Notes: generated by a model not told the origin, from the sequence alone. A DNA stretch of 64,000 bases from Acanthochromis polyacanthus (GCF_021347895.1 NC_067132.1:14190995-14254994), one strand, 5' to 3'; positions 20,990-35,661 are shown, numbered from the stretch's first letter. Made by a program: numbers and translations.

Positions 20990-23900
20990 GCTGTGGTAAA
21001 TATGAGGTGCAAACCTGCAGTTAAGGGGATTAATAAGGGCTCCTTCAAAAGCACTTAAATGGAGCGTGTGGCACATTTTAGTGAGGGAAGGGTGATGGCT
21101 ATTCAAGATGAGTGACATTTCACTGTTTAAAATGTTGGGAATCTTTCACTGTGACTGAGTGGTGAACTGCTTTGACCTCAACTGTGGATGGCACAGGTTT
21201 TTAAAGCCATCTCTGTCTCTGCTGTGGCCTACATAGTGGCCTAAATGGCCACTGCATGGTTTAATGCAATAGACAAAACAGCATTAAGCCTCTGCTCTGC
21301 ACCAGAGTGGGGAGAAAGGCAGCAAAATAGACTGGAAATGGAGAGAGAAAGGAAAAGAGAGAGCACTCTCGCATCCCTGCTCTTCCACTCCATCGGGTAT
21401 GCACCAGGGCAGACGGACATATGGGTGACGCTACATTCTTTAAAGAGAGTGAGGCAAATTCCTGATCCCCCTCCCCTCCCACCCCCATCCCTCTCTCCCG
21501 CCCTGTCGCTCACAAATTGCCCGTTCGAATGTCAGCCCTCCTCTTTATCAAACAAGTCCATTGTCTGCCAGTTCGTGGGGCACTGACAAGAAGAGGCTAG
21601 CAAACTGTGGAACCTCTCATCTGTGAATGAGTGAGTGTGTGTTTAGATATGCTCGCTAGCTGTCGTATTAGCAGTCAGCCTTTTGAACATGGGGGCACAC
21701 AGTCAGACATACAGCCAAAAAATCAATACAGCTTCGCCTGGGCCTGACCCACATACAGTATGGGGAGGCCAGTAGCTGCCCAGTCGAGGCTGGTTCATTA
21801 TTTTGAGAGCAAGTGTATGCATGTGTGCGTGGATAATTTTGTGCATGTGCCTGCTTGCACGGCAGTATATTTGTGAGTTTACTGGCATGCGTACGAGCAA
21901 ATGTGTGCACATGCAATGTCCATTTGCATATGTGCATGTGAGAGATGTTTGTTGACTTGACCAGAAGAGTTTTCTTTGTGAAAAGACTCGCACACACATA
22001 AATGTGTGTATGTGCGTCCGTGTGTGTGTGTGTGTGTGTGTGTTTGCAAGTCTGAACGTTGGGCCTGAGTGGGTGTTGAGTTCACACAAGCCCTTCCTGC
22101 TGCCTGACTTCACTGTCACTGATTGCAAGCGACGCAGAGCTAATAAAAGAGCAAAGCTGACTGTCAGCAGCGATTAGGCTGGCTACACAGACAAGACAAA
22201 GAGAGGGGAGAGCACAGCAGCATTAGCTATGGTCATTAAACAACTTGAGTCAAGGAGATTTTCAGACTAACCTGGTCTATTAAAGGGGAGGAGGGCAGCG
22301 GTACGGGGCTGTAAGCTATAATTTTGACACCACGCTTTACACCAGAATCTCAGCTAAATGTTCAAACGTTTGAGCAACAATAAGGAATTCAGAAGAAGCA
22401 GACATAGGTATACATCCATATAAGTCGGCCTATATCTTGGAATATATGCAACAGCTCCTGTAGCATCCAGTTTAGACACAAAAGCATTGCTGTATTTAAC
22501 TGCATCGCTCTGCATTTAAGCCTTTTCTTATTTTTGCAGTGTCAGATTAAACTTGTGAGTTCTACATTGTTGCCTAGCCAAAATTGTTTATGCCAACCCT
22601 TACAAGTAAAAGAGAATGCACCAAACAACATCACAGCAGAAAGACGGACGCTCGGAGAAGAAATGTTGATACAAGCTCAATCTTTCTCTCAAATCTCGGT
22701 GTTTCACAAAATAATCATAATTCAGGATCCACTCAAGCCTTTTTTCAGCACTTTTAGTGAAATCTCTTCTCAAGCTTGCTCTGCTGTCAAATAATTGGTT
22801 AAGTTATTTGCTTTTAAACACAGGAAGAATAGCAGTTAATATTCCATTACTGACCTACCAGTGAATCTGCATAATCAATAAATGAATCAATGGCAGAAAA
22901 AAAAAACCCACAACAAACATGTCCTGTCAGAGTAAAGTTTCTTTCTTTAGATGAGCCATGCAGACCCAAGATCTAAATGGTAAACAAGAGGAAATTAATA
23001 AATGGATGAAGGCAGGCTGGGATGGACGGATGGAGGTAATTAAAGGTACGAGGTGACCTGAAAGCCCAGACAGGAGGCAGTAAAAACAGCAGTTAGAAGA
23101 GCACGTGTGAGTTCTTAGGAAAACATGCAAGTGAGACGTAAACGGATATCTTTCTGTGAGTTGTAAACTTTGCTTCAAAAATGATATCATGGCCCTTGTA
23201 ATTGAAATCACTGTGGTCTGATGACTCACACTCAACTAGGCAATTCTATAGTATTTTGACATGCAGCACACCCACTTAAATATACCTAAAAGCAACTAAT
23301 ATTGAAAGATAGATCTGAATAATTCAAATGTAAAAACTCGCAGTACAATCTGAAGGCAGTATCTGAGTAACACAACATGAAATGTTCAAGTTTTTTTCTG
23401 CCCCTGAGGCAATTTAGTCGAAATAAAATGAAAAGAATGATCACTTTTAAAATTTAGATTTTTTTTCCATTCTGTCACTTATACATTCACATATAAATCT
23501 AAAATGTATTTTTCACTTTGATTAAAAATGAAGTAGCGACAGAAAAAAGTCCCGCACAAGAACATTTGGAAATCCTTTTGTTGCATGTGCAAAAAGTCAA
23601 GGGAGGGTTGATTCGCTGTTCAGAAACCATGAATATCAAGTTGTTTTTGAATCTTTCTTCGCTAATTCTCCTGCTGATTGCTATTTTCTTACATATTTGC
23701 CACTTGTCATTTTAAAACTCCTAATTATAGAAGCGTTTTGCCTCCTACAGTCCACACACATATGCAAATGTCCGTACACATGCAGGCATGCAGACACAAG
23801 TCAACACGCAAATGAAAGCCCGTATAAAATGCACATGCCCGTGATGCAGACACACTCACAAAAATACACTCGCTCATATAAAAACAAAACACGCACTCGG

Positions 23901-25077
23901 AGTGACTCAGAAGCGCAGACACACACACACACAAAAACCAAAGCCTGTTTTTCCAGCTTGTGTTAGAAATGACTGCCAAGAAGCAGGGGTATCCCACAAG
24001 CCCTGTAGCCAAGAGACCAGGGCTGATAACCAGATTGAAACTTTCTGTGTGCGAATGTTTGTTTGTTCGTGTGTGTCTGCAGTTGAAAGAGGAAGACAGG
24101 GAGATTTTTTGTGTGTGTGTTTGCTTGCTATGTGCAGAATGTGAGTGTAGGTGAGAATGTCTCTTCTAGCTTAATGTGTTTTTGTGCTTCAAATTCGTAC
24201 AGACTGAGTGTTTCGCATATGCAGAAGAATAGTAAGGTTATGTCTCTGTGCTCTAATGCAGCAGGTTTGTAGCTTGTTTTGATATTTTTGTGAGTTTGGC
24301 ATGAATGTGTTGTAGGTGTGGGTCATCACTGAATCCAACCCTGTAACCTGCCTTTGAAGGTCTTATTGCTGCCCTTTCTGTCTGCAGGTCACCCTCCCTG
24401 TGAAGGGGTTGGAAGTCAGTCCCTTAAGTCTGGCCTCCCAAGAGGTCCCCTCCAAAAACACACCAAGAGAGTTTTGTATTTCTACTCTCTAGTAATGATT
24501 ATATTATTATTTGTGTGTAAAGAAAAATCCTACGGCAATTTAAGCTTTGCTGATACATCACTTGTTGCTGTAATGCAAGTTCACTTGACACTGGAGTCCC
24601 AACAGGAGTCTGCCATTCCTGCTGCAGCAGAGGGCAGAGTTTTTCTTTTTCATTCATTTCTTCCTTTAATGTGTCTTGGAATAACACAAGAAAAATGTGA
24701 TACATCCGGGTTCTCATGCCAAGATAAATGTTCAATAAATCTGCATATGCACGTGAGAGAGAATGAGACTAGCAGTGAGTCAGAGAGAATATACGAGGAA
24801 TGTAAAAGAAAGCAGAATTACTATTTTGTTTTTTTGGTTTCTTTGTTTTTTCTGTGGACATTCAGACTGTTCCAGACGAGTAGTTATCCCTATGCAAATC
24901 TGATTTAGCATAGCTTGCAGCAAAAGGGAGTATGTGAGTGGGAGAATAACTTGTCTAAAGATGAGGAAATGTGTCTTTGAATCATCAGCCATAACTGACA
25001 TTACCAGTTACTCTCAGTGACTCTGATTAACTGTTGTCGGTGACTTTGTTCAGATGCTGCCATGAAATGCTGCAGTG

Positions 25078-25115
25078 AAACCATGAACCATGAAATGATG
25101 AAAAACCATGAAATG
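25078..25115. repeat. short imperfect tandem repeat of ACCATGAAATG
   Basis: ACCATGAA, ACCATGAAATG and ACCATGAAATG follow each other with small insertions. It is a minor low-complexity feature. Confidence 0.6.
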
Positions 25116-27894
25116 CCATTTTATTTCCCATTTAAAGACCAAATGCTTCCACAATATGGATTCCCACTGAAGTTCTTTATTCCGCACTTGTTCACTAGAT
25201 TGCATGAAGAGAGCAGAATGCTACTGCTGCATTAACAAGAATAATTGACTTTATATGTGCCAAACAACAGAGATGCTAAACCGCTTTCTTTTCAAACCTT
25301 TGAACTGCACTTTCTCCCACACTGATCTATATTTTTGCCTGCATCTCTTTATCTATTTCATCTTAGTTTTATACCTATAAGCTTCTTCTCAAACTCAAAT
25401 TTAACAACCCACTGATCCATTTATACTTGAAAACCTGCACTGGTAAAAGCTGGTCAATGCAATATAAACAAATGGATGCAATCCAGACGCACAAGCAAGC
25501 AAAGGCGCACACACGCATGCAAGCACAATACACATTCACAGTCTCAGAGCTGAAAACATTACCAACAGACACTTTTTGAACTGCTCCACATGCTCAGCAA
25601 ATCAATACAATTATCTTTTGTTCTTGGGATGTGTTTTCTTTCCCCAATAAAAATCGAAATGTATTTTTATATGCCTAACACACAGCGGCAAAATGTTCAA
25701 TGACAACACAGCGTCTGGGGAATGAGGGAAGTCTTCGTCCCGGCAAACAAATGTGTGCATGCTATTTTCTGCTCCTCCAAGATCAGGTATTTGGGGCAAG
25801 GTGTTCGCAGTTTCCTCGTGGGTCTCTCGGGGGAGTCATGTTTTGTGCTTCGTCTTCGGTCTGAGATAAATGAAAAACCTTTTGACTTTCCCTCCAAGGA
25901 GAGAGTGCAAGCAGGGAGGAACTGTGAGCTATGCTGAGCAGAATACAGGATGCCTCCAACGGAGAGAGAAAAAGAAAAGAGGGGAAAACATTAATAAAAC
26001 AATTTCTTCTCATTATAATACTGTTCGGCTTTCTATTTTTATTTTGCGTTGAGAAACCTGCATGTCACTTTAGTTGGGAATGATTTGACATAGCAGCCTT
26101 TGCCACTGTGCCATATTGTTGCATGTTTTTGTCATTACTCAATGTCACTTTTTTATGACATTCCATAATGTCACATATTTGCCTATTGAAATAATCATAA
26201 TAAAAGTTGCATATTGTCACCATTGTTTTTGTGGGGGTTTTGATCATGTCACTTTTAAACTTGAAGCTACATAGTTTTTTTTATTCAGATTATGAACTGT
26301 GCCAGGCATTTTTTTTGTATTATTATTATTATTATAGAGGAAAAATCCATGAGGATGGGTTAACAGCAAAGAGCGTCTTTTTGCATTATAATTCCATCTT
26401 GTGCTTAAACTCTTTCAGCATCTGTTTGGATTGTGGAGTGCTCATCAATCTCTATTTTGCGCCGTTACCTCAATTATCTACTTACCATTCCTTTTTTTGT
26501 GCATTCAATTCTCCATCCTTCCTGCTATCATCCCTCTGGTTGTCTGTCTTCCAAGGTCTCAATGCAACACCACTCCATTTCTCTACTGTAAGTGCTACAA
26601 ACATGAGCATTATGCTTAGTCTTTGACAGAAACCACACATATTTCTTCTTTGGAAATACTGTTTTCTGGTGTAAACTTGTTTTTCTATGATTTAATGTTG
26701 AGGAATTGCTGACTGTACCAACTTTTTCTCTGAGTAACCTGTCAGTGCAGAAACACTGACTGATCCCATCAAAAAAATGCACCAACCAGTTGTTTGTAGA
26801 TTTAATTCCAAGGTTTGAAAAAAAGATTTTTAATGATAACTACAAAATGCAAGTTTCTTACTTTGCTTAACGCTGCCTTACACACAAAGGAGCTTAACCC
26901 TCATCAGTACACCTGGGGACCATAAGTTGTCATACTTTTTATTTACAAGTTGGATTTTTCAGTCCCTTTAGGTAGTTGTCACCCACATAGTTGCTATCAC
27001 ATAAACCAAAGCTTATTTGATTCCAACCAGGTTTGTGGTGTGTATATAGAAAAATCGTCAGCCACACTCTAGCCAGACTGTGCATCTTTTATGTATCTTT
27101 GTGTTATGTTGCTCTTGTGATGATTGCTTCAGTTGCATTGTGTTTCATTTCAATTCAGGAGTTCTTACACTAATACAGTAAGCAATGCACGTTTACAATC
27201 ATCAATAGCAATTCCATTGTTTCTTTTATATTTGTATCTATAGACAACACACGTTTTAGGAAAATATACAGGTACAGAAATGTGAAACAGATGAAATACT
27301 ACTGGGTTCCAGCTGGACCTCAAGTGTACGGATGAAGTAGGTTTTGCCACGTGTACTGCTGAGGGTTAATATTGTTGTTTTAATCTCTAAACCACATCAG
27401 GCCAGGTGAACACTTGACATGACTCACATCTTTCTGGTTTTACTTCAACTTCTCACTTATTTTTGCCCTGATATACTAAGCTGTTGGCTTTTGGTGGTAA
27501 AATGACTTCAGCACTCTGTTTATCATGACTAAACTGTCTGAGGTGGCGCAGAGTGATCAGTTAGGTCTAACTACTGCACATGAGGTGTGGCAGACCAGTG
27601 AGAGTTCAGCATGTGAGTGTTTTTATTGTTTTGCTTTGTTAGCAATTTGAATGACCTGATTGCAGCTTGTTAAAGGATATAAATTAAAATTATCATCATC
27701 ATCAATAAACACACTGCAAAAGGCTAGCTAGCTCAAAGAAAACATGCAGTTTCTATAGAAACAATACATCTCTTCCATACACATAGGCTCACAGTCATTA
27801 ATATGGGATTAAATATCTGAAGAGAGTATCAGATATTCAACTGCACATGGAACTTTTCTCTGTTTTTCAACGAACCCTCTATATCAGTGTGCAA

Positions 27895-28050
<156 letters not shown>

Positions 28051-29440
28051 ACGGGGTGCAGGGTGTGAGATGAAAGAAGAAAAAGAAGGTGTGGTATTAT
28101 TAACCGGCTTGTTGCCACCTGCCAGAATCACAGATGGGTAGCGTTGGGTCATACCTGAGTGTGTTTATGCGTGGCTCCTGACATATGGGGTTAAATCACT
28201 GAAAAGAGTGACAGTTGACCTTAAATCAAAACGAGTTTCGGTGCAATCTTCCCACGATGTTAGATGATACACACACAGACACACACAAACTTTGGTGAAC
28301 TCGTCTCTTGTCACCTTTGATTTTATGTGTTCACCTTTTCTCCTTATCTCTTTCTCTGTCTCCGTTTCCACACTTGCTATGCGTCACCTTCACCTGTTAG
28401 TCATCAGTGTATCAGACTTCTCTTCTTCCTGTGCTATTGGGTCTGATGTGATTCATACTTGTCTTTACTATTCAGATAAATAATTCATGTGTGTCAGAAC
28501 AGAGCACATGAGTATGGCCTCGCAATCAGTTGTGTTGCGATGATCCAGTTTCATACAATATAGAAACTCTAAAAATAAATAAATAAACCAGAGCATGACG
28601 TCTCTATTATTTCTATGCATTTGGTGTATTTATACTGTACATGTGTGTCAGTGAGGATTATGAACAACAGCGCTTTACATCATGTTAATCTATGCCACAA
28701 TATTACTTAAACATTCCAAAAACTGACTGATCTGTAGATACAGTTGGTCCAGTTTTGATTTCAAGAAACATCTAACAAACCACTTCAAAAAATAGTGCAG
28801 ACACATTTAACACTTTATCAACGCATAATGAATTAAATGCACGGTGTTGGAATAATAGATTTTTCTTTCACTCAACCATGAGAGGGAATTACCTTGAACG
28901 TCATTAAGTGTTCGTCACTGTTGAATGAACACATCTCCAGCTGTGGTAAAAGGCACAAGCTTGGTCATTTATTCTCCATTGCATAAAGACTGGGGAAAGG
29001 AGAAGAATGAGCACCAAAGCCACCTCCATCATCTTCATCAAAGTCCCTAACCACATGTTGAGAGGAGAGAAATCCTTTAAACTTGCTCAAGTGGAGGTGT
29101 ACGTTCAACTTAAGGCAGGGCAAAAACAGCATTAAAAAAGCTCAATGTTCCACAGTAATCCAATCGCATCACACCAGTCCCTAAATCTTTGTCAAGGAAA
29201 TGCAATTGTTATAATGCATTTATTGAAACTTGGGCAAGGTTTTATTTAATCATGCCTTGCTCTAACAGCACTGGCGGTAGATGAGAAAAACACACAATCT
29301 TTCATCACACCATCATCCTTGGGAAATCCAATTTATTGCTGTTCCCCTCGCCCTGGTGCGCACCACACTTGTGATTGCTGCGTGGTACAGCTTAGAACAT
29401 GGAGTGAACTCTATGTTCAAGTGTGTTGGATGTGTTTTTC
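28051..29440. other. non-coding stretch, nothing recognised
   Basis: AT-rich sequence with a small AAAT run near 28570 and no coding or mobile feature that I can support. Confidence 0.35.
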
Positions 29441-29469
29441 TGTTTTTTTGCTTCTTTTTTTTTTTCAAA

Positions 29470-29635
29470 GATGAACACTTTTATGCTTTTATTTCACAGT
29501 GGCACTAGACAGAGACAGGAAATGTGGGAAGGAGAGTCAGTGAATGACACACAACAAATCGAACCGTGAGCCAGGCCAGTTACACCCATGTGGTATGTGT
29601 CCCAGCCAATCAGCTTTCAGGGCGCCCCACTGTAT
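29470..29635 (-). mobile_element. degenerate fish SINE-like repeat ending GGCGCCCC
   Basis: Phrases such as TTTATTTCACAGTGGC, GACAGAGACAGGAAATG, GAATGACACACAACAAA, ATCGAACC and a terminal GGGCGCCCC match a tRNA-related repeat that I recall as common in teleost genomes. The ATCGAACC is a decayed B-box complement, placing the head at the right. The copy is eroded. Confidence 0.45.
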
Positions 29636-29639
29636 GTTT

Positions 29640-30277
29640 TTATGTTGTTTTGCGGTTTCATTTTCCTCATGATTATCAATGTAAATTCAGTGCGTGAGGA
29701 AAGAAGCAGGCCTCTGATAAGTGCATGTGCATCGTTGTATGTCAAAGCATGAGGGTCCGTCCAGAATCGGAGGACATTTTACATCTCCTTTTCTTTGGTA
29801 TTATTTATTTCATTGATGTCTCTTGTGTCAGAGCATACATTTGGTGGACAAAGCGGAAATGAGGCAGATTTTGCCACACTGACCAAATTATCAAATCATG
29901 GGAGCGATTCCCAGAGTTGCCGTTTCATGCTAAATGATCGTACTAAAATTATGGTTTGCAGCTTCTAATATATAACAATTTAGAAATCCAGTCTGGAGGC
30001 GGGTTTAAAATGGAACTGGAGAAACGTGTAAACATCTCCAAATGACTCTGTACACATGCTACTTCTCAACCGTGTAACCATGTAATTGTTCCGCACTCTT
30101 CCCCAACTTCTCCTGCCCAGGACAGACCTTCCCAGTGTTAGAATTTAATATTCATTGTGTGTTGATTTTATTTGCAATTACTCCTGTGCATTCATCTGTG
30201 GGCCCGTTGCTTTGTACTTTATTGAATGGGCTCTGAGTTTTAACTGAATAGACCTGTGCTGTAGGCCTCCTCTGAGT

Positions 30278-30279
<2 letters not shown>
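29640..30279. other. non-coding stretch, nothing recognised
   Basis: Single-copy-looking sequence between the degenerate SINE and the next CA array. Confidence 0.35.

Positions 30280-30350
<71 letters not shown>
30280..30350. repeat. (CA)n microsatellite, ~70 bp
   Basis: Perfect AC repeats, opposite in orientation to the GT array 330 bases to the right. Confidence 0.97.
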
Positions 30351-30356
<6 letters not shown>

Positions 30357-30676
30357 CTACGTCTAAACATTATTTATTAGAGCGCTTGAGTTGCTGACAG
30401 CTCCCAGATCTGGGGCTTGTGGTGCCTTGGGAGTGAAGGCCTGGGTGATGATTGAAAAACGGGCCGGGCCGTGATCTTGTTATGCGATGCCTCACAAATT
30501 TGTTGTACTTTTATGTGTGCGTGTGAATGTAACACACACACTGATGGTGTACAGTAAAAACTGACTTTGTTAGTGTGTTTACATGTGTGCTGTTTAACTT
30601 TTTGGGACGAGCTGCTTGGCATCAGTAGCCACTACTCCTTGGCAATGTGAAGTCTCTCCTTGTGCAAGCACATGTT

Positions 30677-30682
<6 letters not shown>

Positions 30683-30752
<70 letters not shown>
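30683..30752. repeat. (GT)n microsatellite, ~70 bp
   Basis: Perfect TG repeats. With the CA array at 30280-30350 it forms an inverted pair able to base-pair in single strands. Confidence 0.97.
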
Positions 30753-30753
<1 letters not shown>

Positions 30754-32148
30754 TTGTATAAATTTAATGTTGACTGCTCCTCACTCCTCCACCTGCCAAC
30801 CTGGCATAATTTTCTCATTCTCCACTCTCTCTCTCTCTTTCTCCCTCTCTCTCTCTCATAAAATTTGCCAGATGTTACAGATTAGTCAGCATTTCACTTT
30901 GGCTCTAGTCTTAAGTCAAATGCCATCACCCCAAGCCACCCCTTGGTAACCATAAAGGCTTGAGGTTAACCAAATGGTGGAGGGCAACAAAATATAGTTG
31001 GGTATTGTTTGCAGATGGGAAACCTTATTGGTTGTAAACCAGAGAGGCTCTAATCCAGCTGTGTTTTAAGTCATTAGTGTGATGTAGCCTAAGAGGAAAG
31101 GAATTTTACTACAACATTTCAGCCAATCATGTTCTGCTCAATGCTTCATATGTGTTTGACAATATGTTGAAGACTAACGGTGGCAGTTTGCAACTGTGCT
31201 CATGAGGAAACGGATGGCTGAGTGGGACTAGCAGCTCTTACCAGACACTGATTGTGCTCTCATGCATGGCAGTATGCTGGTTATGATGATTATGTCAGCT
31301 CTGATCATATTCAAGACATGGCGTTTACATGGAACACAGAGACATCCGGTTGTTCATGATAAATTCTGGCAATTTGACTGCTGTTTGCTATGCGTTGTTT
31401 GACCAGATGCATATGATGTTTACAGCATAAAGCAGCTATTTAATCGAACATTTCCATAACTGTTAGCCTATCCCTAAATTAATCTGACTCTGCCAATGTT
31501 AATCGCTGGTGAAGCACTCTTAAATGCCAACATTGCATTTCAGAGTTGCTCTATCTGCTTTGTTGCTAGTAATAGGAGCCGATTTCAACAACACATTTTG
31601 ACCGGAGACAGTCACTGCCTCCATTCTTGATAGGGGAGCGGTGAATGAAGATATACAACCATGTCAGGTAAAATAAGATTGTTGGGACGAAGTTCAGTGA
31701 ACCCAAGTGGAGCAAAAATTTACATTGCATCCTATTAACAGCTGTGTCACATAGTCGAACTATTTATGAAACCAGACGAAACAACAGAATGGACAAGTTC
31801 TGTACCCGATGTGTGTGGCCATAGGGTTGTACAAACTGGCTAGTTGTGGGGTGTTTCTGCAACAATATCTCAACTTCTCTCTGATTACTTCAGCTAGCTA
31901 GGTTTCTTAAAAACTTAAATTAAGGGTTTATCCAAGTTCTTGAAATTGGGTAATGATGTTCAGATGTATGGATGCAAAAATAGTATACTTCGAAAACCTG
32001 ATCGTAACAGGATACTTGTGTTTGTGTAAACACAGTCACTGTTTGCAGGATTTTTGCCATGAAATCACAACTGACAAATGTGTTGATTCTGTAAAACATA
32101 CTCTAGACATATGTTTTTAATGTTGGAAAAGTTGAATATAATACCCTA
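30753..32148. other. non-coding stretch, nothing recognised
   Basis: A short CT-rich run (30823-30858) follows the GT array; the rest is AT-rich and featureless. Confidence 0.35.
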
Positions 32149-32792
32149 GTTACTTCACCAAGGAATGCAACAGAATTATGTGGCACTTGGCGTACGACTG
32201 TCTGCCTGTTATTCCATCTGTTAGCAACATTACTCAAAAACACACTCACAGATTTGGATGAAACTTTCAGGGAAGGTCAGAAATGACACAAGGACCACCT
32301 CATTAGATTTTGGCAGTGATGTGGCTTATAGTCTGGATCCATGGAGATCCAAAGATTTCTGTGTTGTTGCAAGATAGCAGCACAGTATCGCACTATGAAC
32401 ACAATGTCAGCTGACTGCTGATGATCACATGATTGCAATCCTACTACAAATCGAACGCTGCAGACTTATCAGGACTTCTCCATCGGAAATGATGCAAGGA
32501 ACAACTGATTAAATTGTGGGGGTGTTTCTGAGTCCCATCATTTCCTGCCGCCCACTACATATTTAGGTCTCGCAATTCAGTATCCGTACATAACATACAC
32601 ATGCATAACCCACGCCTGTGCTCAGTGCAAGGCCATTTTGTTTGTGGGTACAACTATATTAAATGACCACTTTCTATGGTGCTGGGATTTCTGATCATCA
32701 ATAACTAAAAAACAAATGCTGCGATTAAAAAAATGCTACATTTCTGACAATGCCATATGGAGGAATGAACAGGCTTAGCGGAGTACTGCGCT
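32149..32792 (-). mobile_element. repeat copy, related in reverse orientation to 40743-41152
   Basis: The left end TTACTTCACCAAGG and the right end GCGGAGTACTGCGC resemble inverted termini. Internal phrases (GGAAGGTCAGAAATGAC, GCAGACTTATCAGGACTT, TTAAATTGTGGGGGTGTTTC) match the reverse complement of 40743-41152. It is about 640 bases and encodes nothing visible. The two copies define one interspersed family, probably a non-autonomous DNA element, of unknown name. Confidence 0.7.
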
Positions 32793-33648
32793 TTGCTTTT
32801 CTTGTTTACTATAGAATGAAGAATTTCTGAAATTCTATATTGTAACCTCTTGCCAAATGACGCTCATGTTTAGAGGGATCTATTGCAGGTAGACATCGTG
32901 AACTTTTCACTTGATGCTACAATGTTTGAATAGCATAGTCATTTAATCTTCACATGCCCCGGCCTTAACAGTTATATCAAGTTCTTTTCATGGTAATTAT
33001 TACAATTGAAAAGTAGAACTGGTAATTTATTTATTTGGCAGCAAAAAGATTACTGATAGTAAATATGGTGACAACAGTACAAAGAGTTGTTGTATTGATA
33101 TTCATGGTTGTATTGATGGCATTTGCAGCAGCATTTCTACTAGTGTTAGTCATTTCTGTTTTTCATGAGTGAGAGAAGGTTTACATTGATTGCATTAGTT
33201 GCAATGTCTATAATAAAACCATAAATAAATTGGTATGACAGGGATACATTAAACAACATTGGAGCTGGGTTACATTGCATTTCTTCCCTGGCGTTACTGG
33301 GCTAAAATACTTTTCTTTTACCATATTGTTATTCAGTTGGTTTGAAGACTTCGAGACTCAATTTTCAGGTTTTAGAAAATTCAAATGTAGTTTGTGATGG
33401 AGATTTTATCCAAAGATAGGTCTTTCCGCCCAGAGCAGGTGAGATAGGAGAAATATTAACAAGTCCACAGTGTGGGAGTGGTGAAGTTGGTGAGATGGAA
33501 ATATTTCCCACTGGAGATCAGGACTTGAATCTGAGGTGAAACAACAAATTAATTGTTATTTTGACTATCTTTGCACATTTGGCACAGGTGCATGTCTGGT
33601 GGGAGGGGCTCAGAGGGAAGACTTAATGGCTGCAAGAGGAGGGCTGTC
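32793..33648. other. non-coding stretch, nothing recognised
   Basis: AT-rich and featureless. Confidence 0.35.
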
Positions 33649-33800
33649 CATCAATCTATTCATTTTCAATACCAGATTTATCCTATAGAGAGGGTCGCGA
33701 AGGGGGCTGGAGCCTATCCCAGCAGCCATAGGGCCAAAGACAGAGTGCACCATGAACAGATAACCAGTCCTTCATAGGGTCAACACAGAGAGACCGACAA
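33649..33800 (-). mobile_element. degenerate 3' fragment of the GGAT-tailed SINE family
   Basis: Contains GGGTCGCGAAGGGGGCTGGAG and CTATCCCAGC followed by decayed versions of the body phrases, in the same orientation as the copy at 12053-12413. The tail has eroded to ATCAATCTATTCATT. Confidence 0.6.
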
Positions 33801-34376
33801 CCAAGAAGAGAGTCGTCAACTGCAGCTTTAAGTATCTGGTCATTTTTTTCCCATCTATCAAGACTTTGACATATGGGGTGTATGTTGCGTATCCAGTGTA
33901 GAAACGGGGTAACACAAATGGTAAGGCGAAATAGATTACATCAAGTTTGAATCACTCCTCAGTTTTTCTATGGAAATTTCATCAAAGCTCGGGGCCATCC
34001 CATCTCAGCTAGACAAAGCATATACATTTTAACTGACTGTGAACCATTCTGTAGTTTGAATGGAAAATATGCCGCTGTGTTACACCCATGTGCTTTGTAA
34101 ATCTGTTTGATGTACAGATTGCATGGAAGCTTCTATCGCATAACTGTGGAGCAGCCGATATTGTATGTAAATAAGTTCAGTTCAAGTTCTAGCAGGATTC
34201 CTCTTAAAGACTCCATCAGCACACACACACAGAGACACACAGAGACACACACACACAAAACCATCCAAGAGGGAATCAACACTCCTGGACCTTATTAATC
34301 CCAAACCCAAACATCACCACAGGCATACACAAAAGACACAGCAGACCAGTGTATTGATGTTTTGGTGTTTGTAGTT

Positions 34377-34476
<100 letters not shown>

Positions 34477-34603
34477 CTGACGTTAGACTGCAAAACAGGT
34501 TCAGGTCAAAGCATGTGTGATATGTTTAGTGTCTGAAGTGTGTATGTTTGCACAGTTGCAATGATGTTATATGCATGTTAGTGTGGTTGTGGTGGTTTTT
34601 TTT

Positions 34604-34608
<5 letters not shown>

Positions 34609-34673
<65 letters not shown>
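34609..34673. repeat. (GT)n microsatellite, ~65 bp
   Basis: Perfect GT repeats directly after a T12 run; second of a tight pair with 34380-34475. Confidence 0.97.
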
Positions 34674-34676
<3 letters not shown>

Positions 34677-35094
34677 CATTAAGGTGCTTCAGATGTTCTG
34701 GAAGCTCAGGCCCTCTGGCTTCAGCCAGCTGGAGTCCTCCAAATTAGCCCAGCATTTCATTATGCAGCTCCTGTCTCGTCCTCTTCCCTCACGCCTAACT
34801 CTCCCCTCTTCCACATTCTCACCTGTTTTTTCCTCACCCCTGACCAGCATCCATCATTCTTCTTCTTGCTGAGTCCTTCCTGCTACCCTAGTACCTTTTG
34901 TCATCATTTCCTCATCACTTCGTTCTTATTTGTATCCACACTTCACTTAATCTGCGATCACCACAGTTCACAGTTGTCTTAAACGTTATTTCTCCTCAAA
35001 TCATAGGAAAGTGATTAAAAGTGAAACCAAAAAAAAATTCAGCCTTACATTAGTTGCAGTTAACCACTTGCTCTCTGCTCTCTTCACCTTTCTC

Positions 35095-35215
35095 CTCTTG
35101 CCTATTTACCCCCTTCCTCCTCCCTTCCATCCATCCATCTCTCTCTCCTCATCCCCTTTTTCCTCCCTCCTCTCCCCCAGCTCCTTCTCTCTCTTGCTCC
35201 CCTCTGCTTCAGATA
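35095..35215. repeat. pyrimidine-rich tract
   Basis: CT-rich low-complexity sequence (CCTTCCTCC, TCTCTCTCC and similar) that yields spurious Ser/Pro-rich open frames. Confidence 0.75.
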
Positions 35216-35306
35216 TTTAGCTCCAGGTGAAACAGTGAGCCAACCCTTATGTTGCTTCTGTCTGTGAAGCTTTTGTCCTCTTCCTCGTAATTGCACCGGG
35301 GCTCAA

Positions 35307-35310
<4 letters not shown>

Positions 35311-35370
<60 letters not shown>
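35311..35370. repeat. (GT)n microsatellite, ~60 bp
   Basis: Perfect GT repeats; forms an inverted pair with the CA array 200 bases to the right. Confidence 0.97.
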
Positions 35371-35373
<3 letters not shown>

Positions 35374-35566
35374 GTACATGCATGTGTCAGAGAGAAAGAC
35401 AAAAAAGCGAGGAGAGGCTGGTGTGGAGGGGGAGACGCTGGGTTGTTTGAGTAAATGTGTGTGCGTGTGCATATGCACTTGTGTTTGTGTGAGTCTGCCT
35501 CCTTTGCTTTTCATCTGTTGCCTATGGTGCAATCCACAACCCCGCTCCCAACCGGCTTCCTAGTAA

Positions 35567-35568
<2 letters not shown>

Positions 35569-35657
<89 letters not shown>
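35569..35657. repeat. (CA)n microsatellite, ~88 bp
   Basis: AC repeats with a single interruption (CAAAC) at about 35629. Confidence 0.97.

Positions 35658-35661
<4 letters not shown>

Noticed and set aside
24354..24908. 184-residue plus-strand open frame
   Set aside because: It starts near an acceptor-like CTTTCTGTCTGCAG, but no donor of quality follows, the composition is not protein-like and no domain is recognised.
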